DNA of 34,698 bases from an uncultured Eggerthellaceae bacterium (GTDB taxonomy: Bacteria; Actinomycetota; Coriobacteriia; Coriobacteriales; Eggerthellaceae): contig CAJOIP010000016.1 in the NCBI GenBank assembly GCA_905234785.1, positions 1-34,698 of the forward strand. Reading direction: 5' to 3'. Under the pieces are notes generated by a model. It saw nothing but the letters and a program-made list of their open reading frames with translations, searched no databases and was not told where the DNA came from. The translations under genes were made by a program, and so were the position numbers. Shown in pieces: positions 1-8,042 of the stretch. Positions within the stretch are counted from its first letter, which is position 1; the number at the start of each line of letters is the position of its first letter.

Positions 1-58
1 AGAATTGTTCTTACTGATGTGAGCAGCCCTCCTCCGAGCGCCTTGGTGTAAGCGACGC

Positions 59-279
59 ATTTTTGCGAAATCGCACCCGATTTGACAATTTTTTTGATTT
101 TAGAGACAAAGTGCTTTTCCTTGGCTTGCAAAACCCCAGGTCACAGATGTGACCATCAAATGCGCTGCTGAGCCGAAGCGCCACGAGCCAACGTTTTGCC
201 TGTTGGGTAGAACGAAAACTCGTGCACCTTGTCTCTTAAAACGGAAAAATTGTCATCTTGGACGCCGTTTTGCAGAAGC
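59..279. repeat. 55-bp imperfect inverted repeat with ~110-bp centre
   Basis: Bases 60-114, compared with the reverse complement of 224-278, align without gaps at about 40 of 55 positions. There is an exact 11-base core (TGACAATTTTT) and a second strongly shared block (AGAGACAA then GTGC). Most differences are transitions. The whole stretch 1-388 holds no convincing gene: short open frames are present on both strands but none has family-like sequence. The repeat is AT-rich in a GC-rich genome. It could be the ends of a small non-autonomous element, two opposed copies of a dispersed promoter-like element (TTGACA is present at 82-87), or a long RNA hairpin. Alignment was done by eye. Confidence 0.5.
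139..154. promoter_or_regulatory. 16-bp perfect palindrome, possible operator
   Basis: GGTCACA and TGTGACC are perfect 7-bp inverted arms separated by GA. The site lies between the two arms of the larger repeat and 235 bp upstream of the AraC-family gene. The shape suits a dimeric regulator. The half-sites resemble Crp/Fnr-type TGTGA/TCACA elements but in the opposite order and spacing, so no regulator is assigned. Confidence 0.35.
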
Positions 280-388
280 ACGCATCTCGACGCCTGCTTT
301 TCGTGCTTGCAGACCCTGCACGAAGGCTGCGAGGACGTACAATGGCGCATATCCCACAATCACCTGCGTAGGAAGGAGGTGAGGCGAG

Positions 389-1261
389 ATGAATTGGATC
401 GACGATCTCAACCGCGCAATGGAATACATCGAAGAGCAGCTTCCCGGCGAAGTCGATGCGGCCGAAGTGGCGCGCCGGGCAGCCTGCTCGCAGTTCCACT
501 TGCAGCGCATGTTCCCCTATCTGACGGGCATGACGCTTGCCGAGTATGTGCGGAGGCGCAGGATGTCGCTCGCGGCAGCAGAGCTCGCAGCAGGCAGACG
601 CGTCATCGATGTGGCCCAAGAGTGCGGTTACGAAAGCCCGACTGCGTTCACCCGCGCGTTCAAAGCCGTGCAGGGCGCAAGCCCCTCGCAGGTCCAGCGT
701 GGCGAGGCCAAAGCCGTCCAGCATCCGCGCCTTGCCTTCACAGTCCAGGTGAAGGGAGATACCGCAATGGAGTACCGAATCATCGAGAAGCCGGCTTTCC
801 GCGTGGTAGGTCATGCCACGGGCGGCGATTGGACGCTGGAAACTGCCGGCGAGAAGGCAACCGCATTTTGGGAAGAGCTGAACCAAGACAACGGGCGGCG
901 CATCCATGAGGCGCTTTCGCTCATGGACGGCAGCGAGCCAGCCGGGCTTTTGGGCGTGTCGTTCTGCGACGAGGGCACGTTCAACGGTTACCTGGTGGGT
1001 GTTGCCACTTCGCAGCCATGCCCCGAGGGCATGGAGGAGCGCCAAGTGCCCGCCGCCACCTACGCCGTGTTCGACTGCGTGGGGCCGATGCCCGATGCCA
1101 TGCAGCGGCTGCAACACCGCATCCTGGCGGAATGGCTTCCCAGCTCGGGCTACGAGTGGGCGTCAAAATCCGACATCGAGCTGTACTCGGGACCGAACAT
1201 GACGGCAGAGGACTACAAAAGCCAGGTTTGGCTGCCCATCGAGAAGCGGCAAAACGCCTAA
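389..1261 (+). CDS. AraC-family regulator with GyrI-like effector domain
   Basis: This 290-aa protein has an N-terminal AraC/XylS DNA-binding domain (residues about 1-108) made of two helix-turn-helix motifs. The recognisable parts are the EYIEEQL start, the FHLQRMF helix, GMTLAEYVRRRR, and VAQECGYESPTAFTRAFK followed by G.SPSQ. Residues about 125-290 form a GyrI-like/AraC effector-binding domain (EYRIIEKPAFRVVGH start, A.YAVFDCVG, ...W...SGYE). This layout is typical of Rob/SoxS-like multidrug or stress regulators that bind small hydrophobic ligands. The start is supported by AAGGAGG at 374-380 before ATG 389. The gene stands alone and faces the convergent zincin-like gene 29 bp away, so its target is not shown by context. 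No terminator is evident in the gap. Confidence 0.9.
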   Translation: MNWIDDLNRAMEYIEEQLPGEVDAAEVARRAACSQFHLQRMFPYLTGMTLAEYVRRRRMSLAAAELAAGRRVIDVAQECGYESPTAFTRAFKAVQGASPSQVQRGEAKAVQHPRLAFTVQVKGDTAMEYRIIEKPAFRVVGHATGGDWTLETAGEKATAFWEELNQDNGRRIHEALSLMDGSEPAGLLGVSFCDEGTFNGYLVGVATSQPCPEGMEERQVPAATYAVFDCVGPMPDAMQRLQHRILAEWLPSSGYEWASKSDIELYSGPNMTAEDYKSQVWLPIEKRQNA

Positions 1262-1290
1262 CCCTCGGCTCCGCCTGCCGGCAATAGCAG

Positions 1291-2166
1291 CTAGAACGCC
1301 AGCAATGGCGCGCGCTTGAGGTCGAGCAAAAACGCAAACGGGTCGGCTGCTTCGGCCGGCCCGCTCATGCGCTCGATGCGCACGCAAGCGTCGTGCACTT
1401 CTGCAGCCACCTCGTCGATGCGGGCCTTCTGCTCGTCGTCGAGGTACTCCGTGAGCCGTCCTTCGGTAAAGCCGTCCGCAGAAACGCCCAGGAACCGCGC
1501 GGCCAACGCGGCATCGTAGCGCCCGGTAGCGGACAGCAGTCCCACCACGTCGGCGGTCACTTCGTCCCACACGCTCAGCACGTCATCGGGCATGATGCGC
1601 CGGCACACCACGTGGGCGCATTCGTGATGCAGCCGAATCTCGCGCGAAACGCGAACCCACTCCTCGGTCCCAAAAGGGGTCTCATCGGCGGACACATTGC
1701 TGTAAGGCCCTTCGGAAATGATCACCAGCTCGCTGCGAAACGCGCCCGGCTCCTTCGCGAGGCGCGCAAACTCGGAGCCCCAGTCATCTCCGCCCGACGC
1801 CAGATACGTCTCCTTCGCATTTGCCACCTTGCCCCAATCGGGAAGGCCCCGATAGGTGATGGCGCCCACCGTGCGCGCAATAGGAGCGGGGCTCGACTTG
1901 TGGCCGATAATCTGCAGGAACGTTTCGAAATCGCGGCGGTGCTCCAAGAACAGCACCTCGACTGGACCCGCTGGCGTGTCGACCTCGCGCAACTCGTCTT
2001 GCGGGCTGCCCTCGAAATGCGAGAGCGTCGCCCCTTCAGGGGCGATTCCCCGCCCAGCCGCAAGCCGATGAGCATCTTGCGCCCCCTCGGCCGGAGCCAC
2101 GTAAAGCTGCGGAAACCGCCGCGCCAAAACCTCCAGCGCGTCTGGGCCTTTCAAGCCTTCCACCAT
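1291..2166 (-). CDS. Putative zinc-metalloprotease-like (zincin) protein, unknown family
   Basis: This is a 291-aa protein with no signal peptide or membrane segment. Residues 181-185 read HECAH, fitting the HExxH zinc site of zincins. Twenty residues further on, E202 lies in DEVTAD, which resembles the third-ligand ExxxD helix of gluzincins. The flanking helix (EIRLHHECAHVV) is amphipathic, as expected. The N-terminal 170 residues have no family I recognise. The start ATG at 2166 sits immediately after AAGGGGGAG, so the adjacent GTG codon is an equally good start. The protein could instead be a non-proteolytic metal-binding protein. The gene is convergent with the AraC-family gene and has no obvious operon partner. 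Confidence 0.7.
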   Translation of the reverse strand: MVEGLKGPDALEVLARRFPQLYVAPAEGAQDAHRLAAGRGIAPEGATLSHFEGSPQDELREVDTPAGPVEVLFLEHRRDFETFLQIIGHKSSPAPIARTVGAITYRGLPDWGKVANAKETYLASGGDDWGSEFARLAKEPGAFRSELVIISEGPYSNVSADETPFGTEEWVRVSREIRLHHECAHVVCRRIMPDDVLSVWDEVTADVVGLLSATGRYDAALAARFLGVSADGFTEGRLTEYLDDEQKARIDEVAAEVHDACVRIERMSGPAEAADPFAFLLDLKRAPLLAF

Positions 2167-2366
2167 CTCCCCCTTACGTCGGGCTTTCCATCGATGCCGC
2201 CTTCATGTTCCATCGCATAGCATACGCGTTCGGCGCTTCGTTTTCGACGACTATGACTACACGGTTGACCATTTTTGTGCGTCATGGTCATGTTTTACCA
2301 GAACCAACGCAATTAAGCATGCGAAGACCGTCGTTGGAAACTGGCTCCGCCGCCTTAATCGGTCAC

Positions 2367-2831
2367 TCATTCCAGCAGGTCCTCCACCCGGCAGCCGATG
2401 GCATGCGCCAACCTGAGGGCCACCGAGGCAGCCGCTTTCGATAGGTCGTTTTGCCGCCGCTCGTAGAGCTGCACCATGCGCAGCGAGACGTCGGCCGCCC
2501 GGACGAGGTCGCGCTGGGTCATGCCGCGCTCCCTGCGCAACGTGGCGAGCTTGGTTGGGCTTTCGGGGCCGCGCCGCATCGCCTCGTCGGCAAGCGCGAC
2601 GAACTTGCTCACATCGGCTTCATGGTAGATGTAGCGCGCAATGACAGTGGAATGGACGAGGCCGCAGGCAGCCATGTCCGCAAACCGGACGGAGCGATAC
2701 CACTGGTAGTACGCCATGATCCAGCCCGTCCAGTACTCGGGGCTTTTATCGTGTGGCTGCGACGCCGGCGTGCCAATGCGCTCGCCGGCCACGCGGAAGC
2801 GCACCTCGCGGGCGAGCTCGACACCCGACAT
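2367..2831 (-). CDS. XRE-type helix-turn-helix regulator, probably N-terminally truncated
   Basis: This is a 154-aa protein. Its C-terminal residues about 95-154 form a Cro/CI-type HTH (LATLRRERGMTQRDLVRAAD, then VSLRMVQLYERRQND). The N-terminal half carries the motif SPEYWTGW.MAYYQWY, typical of an N-domain attached to XRE regulators in Coriobacteria and Firmicutes. The ATG has no good ribosome site. The frame stays open upstream for about 27 further codons (ending KFVAG just before the Met) without a start codon, then meets TAA near 2915. From memory, relatives of this family are longer at the N-terminus, so the first part of the gene may be lost. It lies head-to-head with a HipA-like kinase and is the obvious candidate for its partner or antitoxin. 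Confidence 0.65.
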   Translation of the reverse strand: MSGVELAREVRFRVAGERIGTPASQPHDKSPEYWTGWIMAYYQWYRSVRFADMAACGLVHSTVIARYIYHEADVSKFVALADEAMRRGPESPTKLATLRRERGMTQRDLVRAADVSLRMVQLYERRQNDLSKAAASVALRLAHAIGCRVEDLLE

Positions 2832-2951
2832 CCCAGCGACGAACTTGTGTGTGAGACACTTACCCAGGGTGAACGTCCCATTTGAGCTCCGGCATGCTCC
2901 GGGATGGTATGCTTACGGGGAAATGTCGGCATCGAGCGACGAGAAGGCCCG

Positions 2952-4109
2952 GTGGAAAAGCAGCACTACCTTATAAAGCTCTACGATCGGCCGATAGCCG
3001 CGTTCGACCTCGTGCGCGAGGGGCGCAACCCATGGTATGCCTGCGGCTTGGAAATCGACCCGGAGAAGCGCCGCCTGCTCCCGCTCAACCTCGCCGCAGA
3101 GCCAACCGACGACGAGCTCGGGAGGTTCCTGGGTTCGAGGCGCATCCCGAAGAACCGGGCATTCGCCCAGGAGGTGTTGCGGCCGTACGGAATTTCGCTC
3201 GACGATACGAAGGGCATCATCGACATCACGAAGGGCGCCTCGATCAACGACTCGTACCTGGTAATGGCTGAAGACGATCCCACGACGTTCGCCGAGTGCA
3301 ACCTGTACGACAACGACTTCAACATCGCCCTGCAAATCGCCGCCTACTCGGGAGTCATCTCGGGCGACGCGCTGCGCTCGGGCGGCGTGCCCAGCGAGCT
3401 CACGGCGAGCGGTTCGTTCCCCAAGGCATGGAGGGTCGTCGACGGCAAGCGGGTGCTGTACAAGGCCGGCGACGCAAGGCCCTTGGCGGGCAAACGCATC
3501 ACGCCCTTTTCCGAGCACCTCGCCTATCAGGTCGCAAAAGCCGCCGGAATCAACGCGGTGGCCTACCATCTCGAGCAATGGCGCGGCCAGACGTGCTCGA
3601 CATGCGAGCTCATGAACACGAGGGACGTTTCGTTCGTATCGCTCTACTCGGCGCTGACCCGCGGGCAAATCGCCCGATTCGGCCTCGATTCAGCGCTCGA
3701 GTTATTCTTCGCGATCTCGCCCGAAGCCTCGACGGCGTTCGTCTCCATGCTCGTGTTCGACTCGGTCATCGCCAACAAGGACCGCCACTTCGGCAACTAC
3801 GGGGTGCTCCGCGACAACGCCACCGGCGAGGTTTTGGGGATGGCGCCGCTATTCGACCACAACCTGTCGCTGTTCTGCGACGAGCCCGATTCCAGCCTTT
3901 CACTCGAGCAGCTCATCGAAGCCGAGAAGCGCTACGCGGCGGCCTTCGGGACGAACCTCCACGCGCAGATTGAAGACGTCATGGAACCCTCGCAGGTTCC
4001 CCTACTCGAGCGGCTCGTCGATTTCGAGTTCGCGCTCGACGACGAATACCTCGCCTTCGCCGCGCGCAATCCCGACGCGCCGGAGCTGAAAACCGACTAC
4101 GCGGCATAG
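2952..4109 (+). CDS. HipA-like serine/threonine kinase (toxin-type)
   Basis: This 385-aa protein has a HipA-like kinase fold. Visible features are an ATP-binding lysine region (VLYKAG), the catalytic loop NKDRHFGN (D277, H279, N282) and the metal-binding FDHN (D302). HipA kinases phosphorylate cytosolic targets such as glutamyl-tRNA synthetase and cause growth arrest when free of antitoxin; the target here is unknown. I chose GTG 2952 (MEKQHYLIKLYD...) because it follows GAGAAGG and gives an N-terminus like that of related proteins. An ATG at 2904 would add 16 residues of poor sequence. The XRE-type gene is divergent, 120 bp away, not in the usual hipBA operon order. Downstream DNA is degraded. 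A non-toxic regulatory kinase is the alternative. Confidence 0.8.
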   Translation: MEKQHYLIKLYDRPIAAFDLVREGRNPWYACGLEIDPEKRRLLPLNLAAEPTDDELGRFLGSRRIPKNRAFAQEVLRPYGISLDDTKGIIDITKGASINDSYLVMAEDDPTTFAECNLYDNDFNIALQIAAYSGVISGDALRSGGVPSELTASGSFPKAWRVVDGKRVLYKAGDARPLAGKRITPFSEHLAYQVAKAAGINAVAYHLEQWRGQTCSTCELMNTRDVSFVSLYSALTRGQIARFGLDSALELFFAISPEASTAFVSMLVFDSVIANKDRHFGNYGVLRDNATGEVLGMAPLFDHNLSLFCDEPDSSLSLEQLIEAEKRYAAAFGTNLHAQIEDVMEPSQVPLLERLVDFEFALDDEYLAFAARNPDAPELKTDYAA

Positions 4110-4123
4110 CCAACTATGACGGC

Positions 4124-4356
4124 TTATTTCAGGAAGCTCCGCCCTTTCACGACGACGTAGATCGCGAGCGCGATTCCGCACACGAGGCCGATGCCACCTT
4201 CAGCACCGCGCGCTTGAGCCCGTAGGCGTCGCCTTTGACCATGGCCGTCATGAGCTCCTCGAGCACGTCGCGCTGGCAAACTCGGCGCCGTCGTCTACGA
4301 GAGCTGAGCGCCTGGGACTGAGGATAGCGCACGATTCTGGATGCGATGTCACCCAA
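4124..4356 (-). pseudogene. Frameshifted remnant of a small membrane-protein gene
   Basis: On the minus strand, one frame gives a plausible stretch (DVLEELMTAMVKGDAYGLKR) that ends at a stop at 4147. A neighbouring frame continues with a typical transmembrane helix (GIGLVCGIALAIYVVVKG) and ends at TAA 4124-4126. Joining them with a one-base shift would give a C-terminus of amphipathic helix, membrane helix and a short basic tail. Upstream, the only start is TTG 4356 and the sequence is low in complexity (arginine run). I do not recognise the family. This is best read as a decayed gene between HipA and the MFS fragment. Confidence 0.35.
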
Positions 4357-4396
4357 CCGGGTCCCTTGCGCCCGGTACGCTCTGGATTGGCAAAAG

Positions 4397-4912
4397 CTAG
4401 CGAGCCATGCGCTGCATGCGGCCGATTGCGATTACCGTGACGATGGTGAGCGCCATGAGCGCGATGACGCCGACGAACATGGGCAGGAAGCTGTGCGTAG
4501 CGTCGATGACCGTGCCCCAGATGAACGCTGCGGCAGCATTGCTGATGGAGGCCACCATCGACACGCGCGAGTAGATTTGCGCGTAGTCGCGGTCGCCGAA
4601 GCTCTTGCGCGTGAAGATGGGCATCATGACGTTGGTGATGCCGTAGTACGCGCCGAAGAAGAGCGCCGCCGCGTAGAAGGCAATGACCGAGCCAGCCAGT
4701 GCGGCGAAGGCGGCCACGCCCGCTATGCCGAGCGAGAGCGCCACGATGGTCGACACTTGCGTGTGCCTCTCGCCCACGGCGCCGAGCGCGAGCTTCGAGA
4801 CGGTCTGCCCCGCCATGGCAACCGACGAGGCCGTGGCGCCGAGCAGCGGCAGCGCCGCGACGACGAGGTAGCCGAAGTGGATCTTTCCGCCCGATTCCTT
4901 CTCAGTTGCCAT
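4397..4912 (-). pseudogene. MFS transporter with internal deletion (first helix joined to last five)
   Basis: The 171-aa frame starts at ATG 4912 behind AAGGGA with a normal 7-base spacing. It begins KIHFGYLVVAALPLLG, which resembles the first transmembrane helix of oxalate/formate-type MFS proteins. It then passes directly to SSVAMAGQTVSKLALGAVGER, which resembles helix 8 and the following loop, and continues through helices 9-12 to a normal basic end. A complete MFS protein is about 400 aa, so roughly six helices are missing while the frame is kept. A functional half-size protein is possible but unlikely. It is divergent from the DUF1836 regulator, which probably controlled it. Confidence 0.6.
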
Positions 4913-4935
4913 GCGCATTTCCCTTATCGGTTTTT

Positions 4936-4975
4936 TATTATCCGTTATTCTAACGTGTATAATGCGCATTGCAAG
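4936..4975. promoter_or_regulatory. Divergent promoter with small operator-like palindrome
   Basis: Between the MFS remnant and the DUF1836 gene lies CGTTA-TTC-TAACG (4943-4955), a perfect 5-bp inverted repeat. TATAAT at 4958-4963 can serve as -10 for the plus-strand regulator. On the minus strand, TTGCAA and TAGAAT at 16-bp spacing form a plausible promoter for the transporter. The palindrome overlaps both, as expected for autoregulation by the DUF1836 protein. Confidence 0.4.
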
Positions 4976-4997
4976 AACTTGTTTGGGAGGATCGGCG

Positions 4998-5444
4998 ATG
5001 GCGCGTGAACCGCACACAAGAAAAGGGGGCTTTCGCTACCCGCTCTACGAGGAGCTGCCCGATGACCTCATGTTCGCGCGAGATCTCGTCGCCTATGTGA
5101 ACCGCGTGCACGAGCCGCTCGGCGACCGCGTGCGCCGCGGCAAGACGTTCACGACCGCGATGGCCACCAACTACGTGAAGGGTGGCCTGACGCCACCGGC
5201 CATCGGGCGCCGCTACGACCGCGACCACCTGGCGCTCATACTGTTCGCCGCCACCGCGAAGCTGTGCTTCTCGGCCGAGGAGGTCCACTGGCTCGCCGGC
5301 CAGCTGTTCGCAGGCGACGTCGCGGCCGCGCACGACGCCTTCGCACGCGCCGTGAACACCACGCTGGCGGGAGAGCCCGCACCGGGCCGCGAAGGGGCCA
5401 TCGCCCGCGCCCTCGCGTCGCGCATGCAGGCGCTTGCGGATTAA
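4998..5444 (+). CDS. DUF1836-family putative transcriptional regulator
   Basis: This is a 148-aa protein. The central part (KTFTTAMATNYVKGGLTPPA, then GRRYDRDHLALILF) matches the DUF1836 pattern, a helix-turn-helix-like domain in which T..M..NY.K.GL.P is characteristic. ATG 4998 follows GGAGG at the right distance; an earlier in-frame start would add an unlikely hydrophobic leader overlapping the promoter. DUF1836 members are thought to be DNA-binding regulators, but none with a known ligand comes to mind. It lies between two damaged MFS genes, one divergent and one convergent, which suggests it once controlled drug or metabolite export. No frameshift or key-residue loss is visible. Confidence 0.75.
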   Translation: MAREPHTRKGGFRYPLYEELPDDLMFARDLVAYVNRVHEPLGDRVRRGKTFTTAMATNYVKGGLTPPAIGRRYDRDHLALILFAATAKLCFSAEEVHWLAGQLFAGDVAAAHDAFARAVNTTLAGEPAPGREGAIARALASRMQALAD

Positions 5445-5510
5445 GAAGGCGGGGAACCGTGGTTTTCCATATCAGACGCGCATTGCCACATGACAGACGC
5501 CAGGCCCCTG

Positions 5511-6131
5511 TTACCTACTCGGCGAGCGGTAGAGCAGCATCGCGGCCAGGGCGAGGGCGTTGAAGATGGCGACGCAGAGCAGCATGTGCTGGTAGCCCGC
5601 AAGCCCGGGCGACGAGGCGATGAGCCCCACGTAGACCGCAGGCGCCAGCGACGTGCCGATCTGGCGGATGAGCGTGATGGCGGCGATGGCCGACGTGCTG
5701 TCCCCCTCGCCCGTGTTCTCCAGGATCATGTAGTTCGTCGGGGCGCCCATCGCAAGGCCCATGCCCGCGCCCACGATGGCCAGGCCCACCACGAACGTGG
5801 GCGCGCTCGGGGCCGCCACGGCAACGAGCGCGAGGTAGAGCAGGCCCGCGATGGAGACGGCGAGCCCCGAGACGAGCACCGGCTTGGGCCCCACCCTGTC
5901 GATGAGCTTGCCGCCCACCGGCGTGGTTATAAACGAGGTCAGCCCGATGGCGAGCACGTAGAAGCCGCCCGACCCGATCGGGTCGCCCATGGCGAACTCG
6001 GCGAGTTCGGGAACCAGCACGAGCGATATGACGAAGCAGCCGATGAAGAACGACACGATCATCGTGATGACGATGGGCCGGCTGTGGAAGCACTCGAGGT
6101 GGAACACCGGGTCGTCCGCGCGGCGCTCGAC
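5511..6131 (-). pseudogene. C-terminal half of a DHA2-like MFS transporter
   Basis: The frame encodes the end of the mid-protein loop (ERRADDPVFHLECF), which is characteristic of 14-helix (DHA2) drug:H+ antiporters, and then the remaining C-terminal helices, including the loop GGKLIDRVGPKP and GMGLAMGAPTN. An in-frame TAG at 6132-6134 blocks extension upstream, and no N-terminal half precedes it; the promoter of the EAL gene lies there instead. GTG 6107 is the only start and lacks a convincing ribosome site. About half of a normal ~450-500 aa protein is missing, so this is a truncated gene. It is convergent with the DUF1836 regulator. Confidence 0.65.
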
Positions 6132-6206
6132 CTATGCGCGCAACCGAGCCTGGCCCGGTGGAGTGGTATAACTATTGTCGAGAGTTTTATACGAGGAGTT
6201 GTGCGC

Positions 6207-7970
6207 ATGGTGTCGAACACAGCAGATGAAGCGCCACTGGCAGCCGCAGACGAGGTCGATCCCCTTACCGGTCTTCTCACGTTCGCGTCGTTTCGCCCGA
6301 AGGCCCAGGCGTTCCTGGACAACCCGCCGGCGCTTGGCCCGGCACCCAGCATCGTGTACTTCAATGTCGAGAACATGAAGCTGTACAACGAGCGGTTCGG
6401 GTTGGTGGCCGGCGACGAGCTGCTCGCGCACGTGGCGCGCGCCATCGAGTCATCGTTCCCGCAGGGCCTGGTATCGCGCGTGGGCGATGACCGCTTCGTC
6501 CTCATCACGTGCGACGACAGCCTCGCCGACGGAATCGAGCGCGTCTACCACGAGGTCCGCGACCACAACGATGCCATGCAATCGATCATCCGCGCGGGAG
6601 TGTACGAGCACGACGGGCATGCAGACGTAACGCTTTCATGCGACCGCGCCAAGATGGCATGCGATCACATACGGGGCCGCTACGACGTGTTCTGGCGCCA
6701 GTACGACGAGGCGCTGTTCGAATCGATCGAACGCAGGCAGCGCATCCTCGGCAAGTTCGATGACGCCATGCGCCTCGGCCATATTCAAGTGTATTTCCAG
6801 CCGATATTCCGCACCATCGGCACGAAGGTCTGCGAATTCGAGGCCCTTGCACGCTGGATCGACCCTGACGAGGGCTTCATCTCGCCCGCCGATTTCATTC
6901 CCGTGCTGGAAGATGCGCGCCTTATCCACCGTTTCGACCTGCATATCATCGAGACAGTCTGCCGGCAGTTCAGCATCGTGCTGAAAGAAGGATATCCGCT
7001 CGCGCCCGCGAACGTGAACCTGTCGAAGCTCGACATGGAGCTGTGCGACATAGTGGCGGAAACCGACCGCCTCATGCGCATGTACAACGTGCCGGCAAAC
7101 ATCCTGAACATCGAGATTACCGAAAGCGTGTTCTCGAACGACAACGAAGTGCTGCAAGATACGATCCGCCGCTTCCATGACCTGGGCCTGCAGGTGTGGA
7201 TGGACGACTTCGGCAGCGGCTACTCGTCGCTGAACGCGCTGCGCGACTACCCCTTCGACGTCGTGAAGTTCGACTTGGCGTTCTTGCGCAACAAGGACGC
7301 CGAAAGCGCCGCCAAGGCGCGTCTGATGCTCTCGCACGTGACCTCGATGATGAAGGACCTTGGCTACCAGACGCTGGCCGAGGGCGTGGAAACCAAAGAG
7401 CAGCTCGACTTTCTGGCGGAGATAGGCTGCGAGAAGGTGCAGGGCTTCTATTTCGCCAAGCCCGCGCCACTCGGCGAGTTCGCCAAGCGCGTCATGTCGG
7501 GCGAGTTCGAAGTAGAAGCGGAAAGCCAGCGCGCCTACATGAACGAGGTGGGGCGCGTGAACCTCATGGCCACCTCCACGGTCGGCCTGAACCTGGACCG
7601 CGGCATGGAGCTGTCGAGCAGCGTTCCCGCGTCTATCGTGGAATTCCACGCCGGCACCGTGCGCTACCTCGCGTGGAACGACTCGTACGTGGAGTACCTG
7701 CGCGATATAGGCATGAACTCCATCGAGAACTCCACCGTCCAGATGAACGACAAGACGCGCACGCAATCGCAGGGTTTCTTCGCCGCCTCGGAAAAGCTGC
7801 GCGGCAAGCCCGACTGGATGGACATCGCATTTTACGAGGAAGACGACTTGTGCACGGGCCGCGCACGCTGCATCGCCTACGACGAGCAGGCCGACACGTG
7901 CGCGTTCGTGTTCGTAGCCACCAACATTTCCAAGCTGCTGGCCAGGGCCGGCTACAACTTGGGCGCTTAG
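6207..7970 (+). CDS. Cyclic-di-GMP phosphodiesterase, degenerate GGDEF + EAL, C-terminal PAS-like region
   Basis: This is a 587-aa cytosolic protein. Residues about 18-165 are a GGDEF domain (DPLTGLLTFASF, VAGDELLAHVA), but the signature is GDDRF (93-97) instead of GG[DE]EF, so cyclase activity is improbable; it may bind GTP. Residues about 190-435 are an EAL domain with an apparently complete set of catalytic motifs: EALAR (E212), NVNLSK, EITES, DDFGSGYSS, VKFD, AEGVET and QGFYF. It should therefore hydrolyse c-di-GMP. Residues about 455-587 resemble a PAS-like sensor (FHAGTVRYLAWNDSYVEYLR). ATG 6207 has GAGGAG 8 bases upstream. It is monocistronic and contains no membrane helix, so the signal is cytoplasmic. 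Confidence 0.9.
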   Translation: MVSNTADEAPLAAADEVDPLTGLLTFASFRPKAQAFLDNPPALGPAPSIVYFNVENMKLYNERFGLVAGDELLAHVARAIESSFPQGLVSRVGDDRFVLITCDDSLADGIERVYHEVRDHNDAMQSIIRAGVYEHDGHADVTLSCDRAKMACDHIRGRYDVFWRQYDEALFESIERRQRILGKFDDAMRLGHIQVYFQPIFRTIGTKVCEFEALARWIDPDEGFISPADFIPVLEDARLIHRFDLHIIETVCRQFSIVLKEGYPLAPANVNLSKLDMELCDIVAETDRLMRMYNVPANILNIEITESVFSNDNEVLQDTIRRFHDLGLQVWMDDFGSGYSSLNALRDYPFDVVKFDLAFLRNKDAESAAKARLMLSHVTSMMKDLGYQTLAEGVETKEQLDFLAEIGCEKVQGFYFAKPAPLGEFAKRVMSGEFEVEAESQRAYMNEVGRVNLMATSTVGLNLDRGMELSSSVPASIVEFHAGTVRYLAWNDSYVEYLRDIGMNSIENSTVQMNDKTRTQSQGFFAASEKLRGKPDWMDIAFYEEDDLCTGRARCIAYDEQADTCAFVFVATNISKLLARAGYNLGA

Positions 7971-8042
7971 GTCTGCGGGGTTTGTAAAAACGGACGGAAA
8001 ACGTTACTTTCAAGTTTGCAAAAGCTCGGGAAGGTTACGTTC

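Noticed and set aside
1-51. Open frame from base 1 to TAA 49-51 that could be the end of an upstream gene
   Set aside because: Only 16 codons, no family signal, and the composition is not clearly coding.
2832-2951. Short minus-strand frame starting MPELKWDVHPG, resembling the start of a HigA-type antitoxin
   Set aside because: It stops after 11 codons and does not connect to any HTH sequence in frame; probably coincidence.
5490-6206. Long in-frame upstream extension of the EAL gene
   Set aside because: It is antisense to the MFS fragment and rich in Arg/His/Asp low-complexity sequence typical of a shadow frame; ATG 6207 has the proper ribosome site.
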